A stretch of 26,356 bases of DNA from Chloroflexota bacterium (GCA_013698385.1 JACCVB010000076.1:1-26356), one strand, 5' to 3'. Shown: positions 1-7,913, numbered from the stretch's first letter. The notes: a model not told the origin generated them from the letters alone. Numbers and translations: made by a program.

Positions 1-887
1 ACGAGCTCGGCGAGACGCAGAACGCAATCGCGGATCGACTTGGGGTCACACGACCCCAGGTGTCGCGACTCCTCAAACGCGCCCGCGCCCAGGGGATCGT
101 CGAGATCCGGATCATCGACAAGTCGACGGTCGAGTCGCCTGCAGCCGATGCCCTCAGGGCACGGTTCGACATGGAGGCGGTCCATCTTGCCCCGGCGGTC
201 GTGGGACCGGACGACCTGACCCGCCGGATGGTCGGTCGGGCCGCCTCGCAGATCCTTCGATCGGTGATCCGCGAGGGAGCGAACGTAGGCATCGGGGACG
301 GGGCCTCGGTCTCGGCCGTGGCGGACGCCCTGGACGAGTCGCTGCAGCCGGTCGCCGCGACGATCGTGCCGCTCGCGGGCGGCTACTGGGCGCCCGGTCC
401 GGAACGAGAACCGTTCCGTCGCGTCGCCGAGGCGTTCGGGGCCCAGGCGCACGGGCTGATGGCGCCTGGCCTGGTGGACGACCCGGCGACGAAGCGTGCC
501 CTGGAGACCCACGCCGGCGTGAAGGCCGTCACCGAACTGTGGCGGCGGCTGGACGTGGCCATCTTCGGCATCGGCGGTCGGGCCTGGAGCGCGGCCTCGG
601 TGGGGGAACGCGTGGAGCAGCAGCTGGAGGTAGCCGGCGCGGTGGGTGAGATCCTGATCGCCCCGTTCGACCTCGATGGTCGCTTCGTGTGCGATGACCT
701 GCGCGAGCGTGCGATCGCCTTCGATGCGCGGCGCCTCGGTGCCGTCCCGGTCGCGATCGGCGTCGGCTCGGGCGCGAGCAAGGTCAGACCGATCCTCGGA
801 GCGCTGCGGGCCGGCGTGATGCACACCCTGGTCACGGACGTCGTCACGGCCGAAGCCGTCGTCGCGCTCGACGAGGCGTCCCGGTGA
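1..887 (+). CDS. SorC/DeoR-type sugar-binding transcriptional regulator (5' end missing)
   Basis: The open frame already runs at base 3, before the first ATG-like codon, so the gene starts upstream of the window. The first visible residues are the second half of a helix-turn-helix (NAIADRLGVTRPQVSRLLKRA), which the internal GTG at 60 would cut off; that GTG is therefore not the true start. The rest, about 235 residues, is a SorC-type effector domain: a GIGDGASVSAVADAL stretch, a GIGG loop and the closing GVGSGASKVRPILGALRAG and TDVVTAEAVV segments. Such proteins bind phosphorylated sugars and control nearby sugar operons. The stop overlaps the GTG of the FGGY kinase by 4 bases, so regulator and kinase are probably co-transcribed, and the kinase product or substrate is a reasonable guess for the effector. 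Confidence 0.9.
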   Translation, partial: ELGETQNAIADRLGVTRPQVSRLLKRARAQGIVEIRIIDKSTVESPAADALRARFDMEAVHLAPAVVGPDDLTRRMVGRAASQILRSVIREGANVGIGDGASVSAVADALDESLQPVAATIVPLAGGYWAPGPEREPFRRVAEAFGAQAHGLMAPGLVDDPATKRALETHAGVKAVTELWRRLDVAIFGIGGRAWSAASVGERVEQQLEVAGAVGEILIAPFDLDGRFVCDDLRERAIAFDARRLGAVPVAIGVGSGASKVRPILGALRAGVMHTLVTDVVTAEAVVALDEASR

Positions 888-2353
888 AGGTTCCGGCCAT
901 CCTGAGCATCGATCTCGGCGCGACCGAGGTGAAGGCAGGCCTCGTCGGCCTTGACGGACAGCTCGTGGCGATCGCGCGCGCTGGATATCCGCTGGCCGTC
1001 GGCCACGGACCGGGCTGGGCGGAGCAGGACCCCGGTGCCTGGTGGTCCGCGGTGGTCAGCGCTGTCCGCGCGCTTCGACCGGTCGAGGCCGTGACCGGCG
1101 GCGTGAGCGACCCCGTGGAGATCCTGGCGATCGGCGTCGACGGCCACGGGCCGACCCTCGTCGCGGTGGATGCGCGGGGCGAGGCCACGAGGCCGGCGAT
1201 CACCTTTCTTGACACGCGGGCGACCCGCGAGGCGGACGACCTGGCTGCGGCGACGGGACTCGTCGGCTGGGCCCTTGGCCCGTTGCCCGCGGCGCTCTGG
1301 CTGGAACGTCACGAACCGGCCGTCGCGACGGCCACGGCGTGGTACCTGACCACCTGGGAGTGGCTGGCATTCCGACTCACGGGCGTGGCCGTCGCGCCAT
1401 TGGCACCGGGCGAGATCGTCCCGGACGCGACGGCCGCCCAGGCGGCTACCGGTCTTCGGATGGACCGTCGTCCTCCGACCGGCGCGATGGGGGAGCCCGT
1501 CGGGACCCTGACCGAGGCGGCGGCCGACGCGCTCGGGCTCCGTGCCGGCATCCCGGTCGCGGGCGGGACCAACGACGCCTTTGCGAGCTATCTCGGGGCC
1601 GGTCTGCTCAAGGCCGGTGATGCGTACGACCCGGGCGGTTCGGCCGGGGGCTTCGGTGTTTACTGGGATGCGCCGGTCGCCGTCCCGGGTGCGTTCGTCG
1701 GGCCGGCACCGCTGGCCGGGCGCTACAGCGTGGGCGCGGCGATGGCCGCCACCGGCAGGGCGTTGGACTGGTTCCGCGAGTCGGTCGTCGGCTCGGGGAT
1801 GACCACGGAACGACTCCTCGAGGAAGCCGCTGCCACTCCGCCCGGCGCGGACGGGCTCATCTTCCTGCCCTACCTCGCCGGGGAGCGCTCGCCGATCTGG
1901 GACCCGGCGGCCACGGGCGCCTTCGTCGGGCTGACCCTGGCCCACGGCCGAGGGTACCTGGCCCGCGCGATCATGGAGGCGAGCGCGCTGGCGATCCGCC
2001 ACGTCGCGACGCCGATGCTCGAGGCCGGCATCCGGGTGGACGCCATGCGGGTCTGCGGCGGTCCGGCCCGGAGCGAGGCCTGGAACCAGATCAAGGCCGA
2101 CGTGACCGGCTTCCCGGTCCTTGTCCCGCGCGTGCTCGAGACGGCCGTCCTTGGCTCGGCCATCCTCGGCTCGGTGGCGATCGGTTGCCACGCCGATACC
2201 GAAGCCGGCATCCGGGCCATGACCGGCATCAGCCGTCGGATCGAATCAAGGCCCGGATCGCGCGCCACGTACGACGCGACGTTCGAGGCGTATCGCGCGC
2301 TGTATCCCGCGATCGCGCCGATCCTGCGACCACTGAGCCGCGTGCCGGCATGA
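884..2353 (+). CDS. FGGY-family carbohydrate kinase (xylulokinase-like)
   Basis: Predicted 489-residue cytoplasmic sugar/polyol kinase, of normal length for the FGGY family (about 480-520). Residues 8-17 (SIDLGATEVK) form the N-terminal ATPase phosphate loop. A GGTNDAFASYLGAG segment lies near residue 227, GGSAGGFGVY follows, LPYLAGERSPIWDP is near 328, and the C-terminal adenosine motif RVCGGPARSEAWNQIKADV is near 391. These features are closest to xylulokinase-type members, but FGGY enzymes act on many pentuloses and polyols and the substrate cannot be assigned. The GTG start at 884 overlaps the regulator stop (GTGA), and its own stop overlaps the ATG of the ABC ATPase (ATGA). Pairing with a SorC regulator is typical of sugar operons; coupling to an NMT1/SsuA-type importer is not. 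Confidence 0.9.
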   Translation: MKVPAILSIDLGATEVKAGLVGLDGQLVAIARAGYPLAVGHGPGWAEQDPGAWWSAVVSAVRALRPVEAVTGGVSDPVEILAIGVDGHGPTLVAVDARGEATRPAITFLDTRATREADDLAAATGLVGWALGPLPAALWLERHEPAVATATAWYLTTWEWLAFRLTGVAVAPLAPGEIVPDATAAQAATGLRMDRRPPTGAMGEPVGTLTEAAADALGLRAGIPVAGGTNDAFASYLGAGLLKAGDAYDPGGSAGGFGVYWDAPVAVPGAFVGPAPLAGRYSVGAAMAATGRALDWFRESVVGSGMTTERLLEEAAATPPGADGLIFLPYLAGERSPIWDPAATGAFVGLTLAHGRGYLARAIMEASALAIRHVATPMLEAGIRVDAMRVCGGPARSEAWNQIKADVTGFPVLVPRVLETAVLGSAILGSVAIGCHADTEAGIRAMTGISRRIESRPGSRATYDATFEAYRALYPAIAPILRPLSRVPA

Positions 2354-3177
2354 CCTCGATCTCGCCCGCCTCGCCCGCCTCGCTCGTCTTGCCCCCGGCG
2401 AACGGATCGATCGACGTCGTCGGGGTCGATCTCGCCTTTCCGACCCGCGATCGCGGCGTGCTGCCCGTCCTCGACGGCATCGACCTTCGCGTGGCCGGCG
2501 GGGGCATCGTCGCCCTGATCGGTCCCAACGGATGCGGCAAGTCCACGCTCCTGCGCGTGATCGCCGGACTGCTCGCGCCGCAGGTCGGGCGCGTGACCCT
2601 GGATGGGGCCGCGATCACCGCCCCGGATCCCGGGATTTGCCTCGTCTTCCAGGAGCCGCGATTGCTGCCCTGGCGCTCGGCCGCCGACAACATCACCTAT
2701 CCCCTGGAGCTGGCCGGATGGTCCGTAGAACGGCGGCGCGCTCGACTCCGGGAGCTGACCGACCTCGTCGACCTGGACCCGGGCGTGGTCGGCAATCGGC
2801 CGGCCGAGCTGTCCGGTGGGACTCGCCAACGCGTGGCCCTGGCCCGCGCGCTTGCGCTCCAGCCGCGGGTGCTGCTGCTGGATGAGCCATTCAGTGCGCT
2901 CGATGCGCTGAGCCGCGAGCGGTTCGACCTGGAGCTGCTCCGGCTGTGGGAGCGTGCCGCCACGACGATCGTGCTCGTGACCCACAGCATCGCGGAGGCG
3001 ATCCTCGTCGCGGACCGGGTCGTGGTCCTCTCGCCGCGACCAGGCCGGGTCGTGGCGGACATCCCGGTCGACCTGCCGCGCCCCCGCTCCATCGCCGACC
3101 TGGATGGGGCCGTCGTGTCACGGACCGCGCGCGAGGTCCGTGCCGCCCTTGGCGAACCCATGGCGGTCCCGGTTTGA
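2350..3177 (+). CDS. ABC importer ATPase, nitrate/sulfonate/pyrimidine (SsuB/TauB) type
   Basis: Cytoplasmic ATP-hydrolysing subunit of an ABC importer, 275 residues. Visible motifs in order: Walker A GPNGCGKS (58-65), Q-loop VFQEPRLLPWR (Q near 101), signature LSGGTRQRVALARAL, Walker B VLLLDEPFSALD, and the switch histidine in VTHSIAEA. The LLPW after the Q-loop and the SIAEA after the H-loop are usual in the SsuB/TauB/ThiZ group. The reading frame stays open upstream to 2185, but ATG 2350 is chosen because it gives the normal N-terminus and the ATGA overlap with the kinase stop. The ORF ends in a TTGA overlap with the permease. Substrate unknown; the nearby purine pathway makes a purine or ureide possible, by inference only. 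Confidence 0.93.
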   Translation: MTSISPASPASLVLPPANGSIDVVGVDLAFPTRDRGVLPVLDGIDLRVAGGGIVALIGPNGCGKSTLLRVIAGLLAPQVGRVTLDGAAITAPDPGICLVFQEPRLLPWRSAADNITYPLELAGWSVERRRARLRELTDLVDLDPGVVGNRPAELSGGTRQRVALARALALQPRVLLLDEPFSALDALSRERFDLELLRLWERAATTIVLVTHSIAEAILVADRVVVLSPRPGRVVADIPVDLPRPRSIADLDGAVVSRTAREVRAALGEPMAVPV

Positions 3178-3923
3178 GCCGCGCCTCGTTGCTGTCCATC
3201 GTCGGCACGCTCATCGTGGTCGTCCTGGTCTGGCAGGCCATCGTCTTCATCGGTGGGTATCCGCCATTCATCCTGCCTGGGCCGGCATCGGTCGCGGGGC
3301 GGTTCGTGAGTGCCTGGAGTCAGGGCACGATCTGGCCGCATTTCGTGACGACCCTCGTTGAGGTCGGGCTCGGATTTGCCGTGGGGGCCGGGCTGGCCGT
3401 CATCGTCGGCTACGGCCTGGCCCGTAGCCGGATCGTGGAGCGGCTGCTGTCGCCGTATCTCGTCGCGGCCCAGGCCACGCCGATCCTGGCCATCGCTCCG
3501 CTTCTCGCCCTGTGGTTCGGGACCGGTCTGCTGAGCAAGGTCGTCATCTGTTCGCTCATCGTGTTCTTCCCGATGGCCGTCGCGACGATGGTCGGGATCC
3601 GATCCGTCGACGCTCGACTGCTGGAGCTCGGTCGGTCGCTGCGGGCGACCCGCCGGCAGGTCCTGACGAGCCTTGAGATCCCGGCGGCGCTGCCGTCCAT
3701 CCTGGGCGGGATGCGGGTCGGCGTGACGCTCGCCGTGGTCGGGGCGATCGTCGGCGAGTGGGCCGGCGCCGAGAAGGGCCTGGGCGTCCTGATCAACCTC
3801 GCGCGCGGCTCGCTGTTCGACATCCCGCTCATGTTCGCTACGCTGCTCACCATCGCCCTCCTGGGCATCGCGCTGTATCTCGTCGTCGTCCTCGTCGAGC
3901 GCCGCCTCATCGGCGCGCGCTGA
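3174..3923 (+). CDS. ABC importer permease, SsuC/TauC-like
   Basis: Integral membrane subunit, 249 residues with about six hydrophobic helices. The first helix begins near residue 7 (LLSIVGTLIVVVLVWQAIVF). The cytoplasmic coupling loop that docks on the ATPase is clear: ELGRSLRATRRQVLTSLEIP with the following GGMRVG (EAA-type motif). The start is a TTG at 3174 that shares bases with the ATPase stop (TTGA); the frame is open to 2946, but everything upstream lies over the ATPase and is not membrane-like. Length and architecture match the binding-protein-dependent transport inner-membrane component of nitrate/taurine/pyrimidine importers. It is followed after 24 bases by the binding-protein gene, completing the transporter. 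Confidence 0.92.
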   Translation: MSRASLLSIVGTLIVVVLVWQAIVFIGGYPPFILPGPASVAGRFVSAWSQGTIWPHFVTTLVEVGLGFAVGAGLAVIVGYGLARSRIVERLLSPYLVAAQATPILAIAPLLALWFGTGLLSKVVICSLIVFFPMAVATMVGIRSVDARLLELGRSLRATRRQVLTSLEIPAALPSILGGMRVGVTLAVVGAIVGEWAGAEKGLGVLINLARGSLFDIPLMFATLLTIALLGIALYLVVVLVERRLIGAR

Positions 3924-3947
3924 CCCCACCCAGTACCGGAGGTCCTC

Positions 3948-5000
3948 GTGTCATCGCCCGTCCGTGCTCTTGCCATCCTGCTCAGCCTCGGCCTGCTCGT
4001 CGCCGGGTGCGGTGGCGGAGCGGATAGGTCGGCCGCGCCCGCATCCGGCTCGTCGGCGGGGCCATCGGACGAAGCCAGCCCGAAGGCGGTCGAATTGACC
4101 GTCGGCCTGGGCTACATCCCGAGCGTCCAATTCGCCCCCTTCTACCTCGCCGATCAGCAGGGCTACTACAAGGAGGCGGGCCTCGAGGTCACGTTCCAGA
4201 ACAAGATCGACCCCGATCTCATCGCGCTCGTCGGCCAGGGATCGATCGACATCGGGCTGGCCGATGGCACGAGCGTGATCCCGGCGGTCAGCCAGGGCAT
4301 CCCGATCCGCTATGTCGCGACGGTGTACGGCCGCTTCCCGTCCATCGTGTACGCCAAGGCGAGCGCCGGCATCGCGCGCGCCGCGGACCTGGCCGGCAAG
4401 AAGCTCGGCATCCCCGGTCGATACGGCTCGTCCTGGATCATGCTGCAGGCCCTGCTCAAGTCCGCGAAGCTCAGTCCGGACGACCTGGAGATCGTGGAGT
4501 ATCCCGACTTCGGGCAGGGCGCCGCCCTCGCGGCCGGCGCGGTCGATGCGGCGACCGGCTTCGTCAACAACGAGCCGGTCCAGCTCGAACTGACCGGGGA
4601 GTCCGCGACCGTCCTCCGCATCGATGACGTCACGCCCCTTCCGGGCAACGGCCTGATCGTGGGCGCGGCCACGCTGGACACCAAGCGCGATGCCATCGCG
4701 GGGTTCGTGGCGGCGACGCTGCGGGCGATGGAGGAGATCAAGGCGGATCCGCAGGCCGGTCTGGACGCCGCCCTGGAGGCCGTGCCCGAACTGGCCAGCG
4801 CGCCAGAAGTCCAGACCGCCGTGCTCGCCGCGACGATCGAGACCTGGAGCGGGCCGGCCCAGGAGGCCAACGGGCTTGGCGCCATCGAGAAGGCCGACTG
4901 GACCGCCTCGATCGAGTACCTGACGTCCCTCGGCCTCGTGCCCAGGCCCGTCACCGTGGACGACATCGTTGATGTGGGCGTACTCCCGGATGGAGGTTAG
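3948..5000 (+). CDS. ABC importer substrate-binding lipoprotein, NMT1/THI5-like
   Basis: Extracytoplasmic binding protein, 350 residues, GTG start at 3948 with a good GGAGG ribosome site at about 3939. The N-terminus is a lipoprotein signal: hydrophobic LAILLSLGLLVAGC with the lipobox cysteine at residue 21, followed by a Ser/Ala/Gly-rich linker. The mature part begins with a typical NMT1/THI5-like strand (VELTVGLGYIPSVQFAPFYL) and continues with the QGYYKEAGLEV segment and GKKLGIPGRYGSSWIMLQALL. This family binds hydroxymethylpyrimidine precursors, riboflavin, sulfonates, nitrate or other small heterocycles. It belongs with the preceding ATPase and permease. The exact ligand is not readable from sequence. 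Confidence 0.92.
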   Translation: MSSPVRALAILLSLGLLVAGCGGGADRSAAPASGSSAGPSDEASPKAVELTVGLGYIPSVQFAPFYLADQQGYYKEAGLEVTFQNKIDPDLIALVGQGSIDIGLADGTSVIPAVSQGIPIRYVATVYGRFPSIVYAKASAGIARAADLAGKKLGIPGRYGSSWIMLQALLKSAKLSPDDLEIVEYPDFGQGAALAAGAVDAATGFVNNEPVQLELTGESATVLRIDDVTPLPGNGLIVGAATLDTKRDAIAGFVAATLRAMEEIKADPQAGLDAALEAVPELASAPEVQTAVLAATIETWSGPAQEANGLGAIEKADWTASIEYLTSLGLVPRPVTVDDIVDVGVLPDGG

Positions 5001-5002
5001 CT

Positions 5003-5034
5003 CGTTCGCAGGCCGTTCAGCCCGTTCGCGGGCC
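5003..5034 (+). repeat. Two 12-bp near-identical direct repeats 20 bp apart
   Basis: CGTTCGCAGGCC (5003-5014) and CGTTCGCGGGCC (5023-5034) differ at one base and are spaced exactly 20 bp, on one face of the helix. They lie just after the binding-protein stop and about 30 bp before a TATGAT box. They may be a regulator site or chance in GC-rich DNA. Confidence 0.3.
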
Positions 5035-5065
5035 GGAGCGGGCGGCGGAATCCTCCGAAATCGGT

Positions 5066-5071
5066 TATGAT
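5066..5071 (+). promoter_or_regulatory. Candidate -10 box (TATGAT) upstream of the 62-residue protein gene
   Basis: TATGAT is a near-consensus sigma-70 -10 hexamer in otherwise very GC-rich DNA, 68 bases before the TTG start at 5140. No convincing -35 element is seen 17 bp upstream, so only the -10 is proposed. Confidence 0.4.
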
Positions 5072-5139
5072 CAGCCGTCCCCGACGCACCCTTCGTGCCT
5101 GATCGCACGCCGCGTGCCGCACCCGTCCAGGAGACCGAA

Positions 5140-5328
5140 TTGAACAGTCGTCCCCCTGTCAAGCCGGCCATCACCAATGAGCCCTTCAAGCACGTGATCG
5201 ACGAATACAAGCACCAGGCCCAGACGATCACCTGCACCTGCGGATGGCATGGCAGTTCGGCCGCGATCGACCGTGGCGGCTCCGAGTGGACGGCGCACCT
5301 GTTCGAGGTCCGCGGCAAGAAGCGCTGA
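5140..5328 (+). CDS. Small CxC protein of unknown function (62 aa)
   Basis: Short hypothetical protein. TTG 5140 is chosen because an AGGAG ribosome site (5129-5133) sits 6 bases upstream; a GTG at 5095 in the same frame has no such site and adds a Pro/Arg/Ala-rich tail that does not look like protein. The product has a CTCGWHG core (Cys32, Cys34, His37) and a later WTAHLFEV segment (His53). Two Cys and two His could bind a metal, but the spacing is not that of a standard zinc ribbon. It ends in a basic RGKKR tail. The gene stands alone between the importer and guanine deaminase, with its own -10 box and a strong hairpin behind it, so it is probably a separate transcript. Confidence 0.7.
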   Translation: MNSRPPVKPAITNEPFKHVIDEYKHQAQTITCTCGWHGSSAAIDRGGSEWTAHLFEVRGKKR

Positions 5329-5348
5329 GAGCGGGCCAAGCTCCTGCC

Positions 5349-5374
5349 GACCCGGATCCTCCTCGATCCGGGTC
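5349..5374 (+). terminator. Strong hairpin between the 62-aa gene and guanine deaminase
   Basis: GACCCGGATC (5349-5358) and GATCCGGGTC (5365-5374) form a perfect 10-bp stem with a 6-base loop, 20 bases after the stop codon. Only a short weak T run (GTTCC) follows, so it may be a terminator of the GC-rich type or an mRNA 3' end stabiliser. Confidence 0.65.
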
Positions 5375-5397
5375 GTTCCATGTCCGGTTGCCCCTGC

Positions 5398-5403
5398 TAG
5401 CCT
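5398..5403 (+). promoter_or_regulatory. Candidate -10 box for leaderless guaD mRNA
   Basis: TAGCCT ends exactly 6 nt before the GTG start of guanine deaminase, and no Shine-Dalgarno sequence is present. A TANNNT hexamer at this distance places transcription start on the start codon, the usual layout of leaderless genes in several GC-rich phyla. Confidence 0.5.
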
Positions 5404-5409
5404 GTCGCG

Positions 5410-6750
5410 GTGGAGCCGCCCCGCACGCCCCCGTTCGCGATCCGCGCCCGGCTCCTGACGCCGCTCGACGCCGGCGGGACGCGCCACGAGCCCGATGGCC
5501 TGCTCATCGTCGACGCCTCCGGCGGCATCACCTTCGCCGGTCCCGCGGCGGATCGTCCCGAGAACGCGGCGGCCGCCACGGACCTGCGGCCGTGGGTCCT
5601 CCTGCCGGGCATGGTCGACCTGCACGCCCACCTGCCGCAGCTGCCGAATGCCGGTCTGGGCGCCGGTCTGGACCTCCTGACCTGGCTGGATCGCTACATC
5701 TTCCCGCTCGAGCGGGCCTTCGACCGCTCCGCTGCCGAGCGCCTTGCTCCGTCCGCGTGGCGGGCCTTCGCCGGGGCGGGCACGACGACCGCCATGGTCT
5801 ATGGCGCGGTCTACGAAGCGAGTCTGGACGCCGCATTCGAGGCCGCGGAGGCGCACGGCATCCGGGCGATCATCGGCAAGGTGATGATGGATCGGGGCAC
5901 GTACGACCTCGACATCGCGCCGGCCGACATCCTGGACCAGACGCTCGCCGAGAGCGCACGCCTGATCGAACGCTGGCATGGCGCGGCCGACGGCCGCCTC
6001 CGCTACGCCGTCACGCCGCGTTTCGCCATCTCGTGCACGGCCGACCTGCTGCGTGAGTCCGCGTCACTCGCGCGGTCGACCGGGGCCTACTGGCAGACGC
6101 ACGTGTCCGAGGATCGCGGCGAGATCGCGGAAGTCGGTCGGCTCTTTCCGGATGCCATCGATTACGTGGATGTCTACGATCGCGCCGGCGGCCTGGGAGA
6201 GTGGACCGTCCTCGCGCACGGCGTCCATCTCTCCGACCGCGAGCTGGCCCGGCTGGTGGAGACGGGCTCGCATGTGGCCCATTGCCCGGTCTCCAACCTG
6301 TTCCTCGCGTCGGGGATGATGCCGCTTGGGCGGTATCTGGACGCCGGGCTGTCCGTGGGCCTGGGCTCGGACGTCGCCGGAGGACCGGAGCTGTCCATCT
6401 TCAGCGCGATGCGGGTCGGGTTCTACGTCCAACACGCTCGGCGCGTCGCCGGTTTCGACGGCGCCGACGATGGGCGCCTGCTCGAGCCGCTCGACTGGTT
6501 GCGGCTGGGGTCGCTGGGCGGCGCGCAGGCGCTCGGGCTCGGGGCGACGATCGGTTCGCTCGAGGTCGGCAAGGAGGCGGACGTGATCCTGGTCGATCCG
6601 TCCTTCGTTGCCCCCAGCGAGGGGCAACCCGCGGACGAGGACCCGGCCGACCTCGCGTCCCGCCTGATGTTCCGGTCCCATCCCGATATGGTTCGCGCGG
6701 CCTGGGTCCGCGGCCGGCGCCTGGAGGGCCCGGGCGCGCGCCCGGTCTGA
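5410..6750 (+). CDS. guaD: Guanine deaminase
   Basis: Converts guanine to xanthine and ammonia (EC 3.5.4.3), feeding the xanthine dehydrogenase encoded downstream. It is 446 residues, normal for the family. Metal and active-site elements of the amidohydrolase fold are all visible: LHAHLPQ (His72, His74), TPRF (Arg204), the THVSED segment (His231), VLAHG (His270) and GSDVAGG (Asp321). Guanine-deaminase-specific stretches include GKVMMDR near 157, ESARLIERWH near 181 and HCPVSNLFLASG near 291; from memory these parallel the E. coli enzyme closely. The only plausible start is the GTG at 5410, preceded by a TANNNT box rather than a ribosome site. The last codons contain a 16-bp palindrome (6730-6745). 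Confidence 0.93.
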   Translation: MEPPRTPPFAIRARLLTPLDAGGTRHEPDGLLIVDASGGITFAGPAADRPENAAAATDLRPWVLLPGMVDLHAHLPQLPNAGLGAGLDLLTWLDRYIFPLERAFDRSAAERLAPSAWRAFAGAGTTTAMVYGAVYEASLDAAFEAAEAHGIRAIIGKVMMDRGTYDLDIAPADILDQTLAESARLIERWHGAADGRLRYAVTPRFAISCTADLLRESASLARSTGAYWQTHVSEDRGEIAEVGRLFPDAIDYVDVYDRAGGLGEWTVLAHGVHLSDRELARLVETGSHVAHCPVSNLFLASGMMPLGRYLDAGLSVGLGSDVAGGPELSIFSAMRVGFYVQHARRVAGFDGADDGRLLEPLDWLRLGSLGGAQALGLGATIGSLEVGKEADVILVDPSFVAPSEGQPADEDPADLASRLMFRSHPDMVRAAWVRGRRLEGPGARPV

Positions 6751-7035
6751 ACGGCCCGAGCGTAGGGCAAGCGGTGGCCCACGCTACCCCGGCGGGCCCA
6801 CGCTGCCCCGGCGGGGCCGTGGTGCATGCGGTGCGCGTTCCAAGGCGGGATCTGGGCGCCAGGCGTCGCAAAGAAGCGTCGTCCGGTTCGGTTTAGTGCA
6901 CTCGGGGACACGATCGGCGATCGGCGAGTCGCTCCACGTCGCGAACGGTCACCACCTGCACCACCCGCCGCCGCGCTCAGCGCGAGGGCGCGGGTCGCGT
7001 TCGGTGACGCGGGCTGGGCACGTCGACGACCCGGA
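6751..7035. other. Intergenic stretch without recognisable gene
   Basis: 285 bases between the stop of guanine deaminase (plus) and the 3' end of the broken regulator (minus). Open frames here are long only because of high GC and do not look like protein. It holds the 19-bp tandem repeat listed separately. No convincing terminator, tRNA or riboswitch was seen. Confidence 0.5.
6778..6815. repeat. Tandem 19-bp duplication
   Basis: CCCACGCTACCCCGGCGGG (6778-6796) is followed directly by a copy with a single A-to-G change (6797-6815). It probably arose by slippage; no function is proposed. Confidence 0.7.
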
Positions 7036-7698
7036 TCAGACGAAGATGAGGGCCGATCCGCCGGGGTGACGACCGACGCGGAGAGCGGCCACGGCGCGAC
7101 GGCCGGTGATCGGAAAGAGGTCACTGAGGATCGGCCTCGCGTCACGGACCACCCGCCGGTTCGTGCCTGTCCCGGAGACGACCAGCAGCACGTCAGTTAT
7201 GTCGGCGTCGCGGCTCTTCAGCTGGACCCGTCGAAGCTGCGACTGCAGATCGTAGAGCCGCGTCTCGCATTCGATCGGGATCGCGGGATGCGGGCCATCC
7301 ACCAGTCCGATCACGACCCCGTCCCATGCCCGCTGGTCGCCCGCGAGCGGGATCGGAACTTCGAGCCGGAGCGACAGACTCGAATGCAGATGGAGCCGCA
7401 ATCGACTCATCAACGCGACCTGGGCGGCGTCGCAAATCGGTGCCGGTCCCGGAGGCCCTGATCCGCACGTCCAGCCCGACCACCGCCCCGACGCGGGCCA
7501 GCTGGATCGCCGTGACCGACCGAAGGACGGCGCGTTCGATCCGCCCGGCCTGGGAATAGGACATCCCACAGGCTCGCCCGACATCTCGCAGGCTCAGACC
7601 CGCCGCGACCCTGCGGTCCGGATCTCGACACCGGTCGTGACGAGGTCATGGCTGGCGATCCGGGTCCCGCGGTCTACCGCTCGCTCTCTGGGTGGCAT
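7036..7698 (-). pseudogene. HTH (XRE-like) DNA-binding protein gene with two frameshifts
   Basis: Three segments on the minus strand join into one protein of about 220 residues. Segment A (7698 to about 7612) gives RERAVDRGTRIASHDL and VEIRTA. Segment B (about 7611-7433) gives the helix-turn-helix VAAGLSLRDVGRACGMSYSQ with AGRIERAV, then VGAVVGLDVRIRA. Segment C (about 7431-7036) gives DAAQVALMSRLRLHLH, EVPIPLAGDQRAWD, IECETRLYDLQSQLRR, LLVVSGTGTNRRVV and PGGSALIFV. From memory this matches a family of HTH proteins abundant in Chloroflexota. One base is missing near 7611, and one is extra (or two missing) near 7432; the shifts cancel, so the remainder is intact. Either the gene is decaying or the assembly has indels. 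It diverges from the amidohydrolase at 7958 and may once have regulated it. Confidence 0.75.
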
Positions 7699-7846
7699 GG
7701 CGACCATGGTGGCGACGAGGCCTTGTCTGCGACTCATCGCCGACCATTCGCTGGGGCACGGCGTGACCGTTCGGGGCATGGACCCCGCGACGTGGACCTC
7801 GGCGCGCTCCAAACGGTCAGGTGGTGCACCATCCGGCCCGTCTCGG

Positions 7847-7902
7847 CGTCCGAGCGGCCCATCGGGGCCGTTGGGGCCGCCTGCGGGACCCGTCCGAGCG
7901 GC
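7847..7902 (+). promoter_or_regulatory. Pair of perfect 12-bp direct repeats upstream of the amidohydrolase
   Basis: CGTCCGAGCGGC occurs at 7847-7858 and again at 7891-7902, start-to-start distance 44 bp (about four helical turns). The second copy covers the -35 position of the TATGGT box at 7914. Between them lies a CGGCCC-ATCG-GGGCCG hairpin. Candidate operator. Confidence 0.4.
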
Positions 7903-7913
7903 TCCATGTCCGA

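Noticed and set aside
2697..3929. 410-codon minus-strand open frame opposite the importer genes
   Set aside because: Low-complexity Asp/Arg/Gln translation opposite clearly functional ABC genes.
3951..5381. 476-codon minus-strand open frame opposite the binding protein
   Set aside because: Shadow of the lipoprotein gene; no ribosome site or domain.
6730..6745. 16-bp palindrome CCGGGCGCGCGCCCGG at the end of guanine deaminase
   Set aside because: Lies within Gly/Ala/Arg/Pro codons and has no T tract; could be a weak terminator but is likely a composition effect.
6423..7145. Minus-strand 240-codon frame crossing the gap after guanine deaminase
   Set aside because: Overlaps guaD and the conserved end of the HTH pseudogene; the translation has no protein-like pattern.
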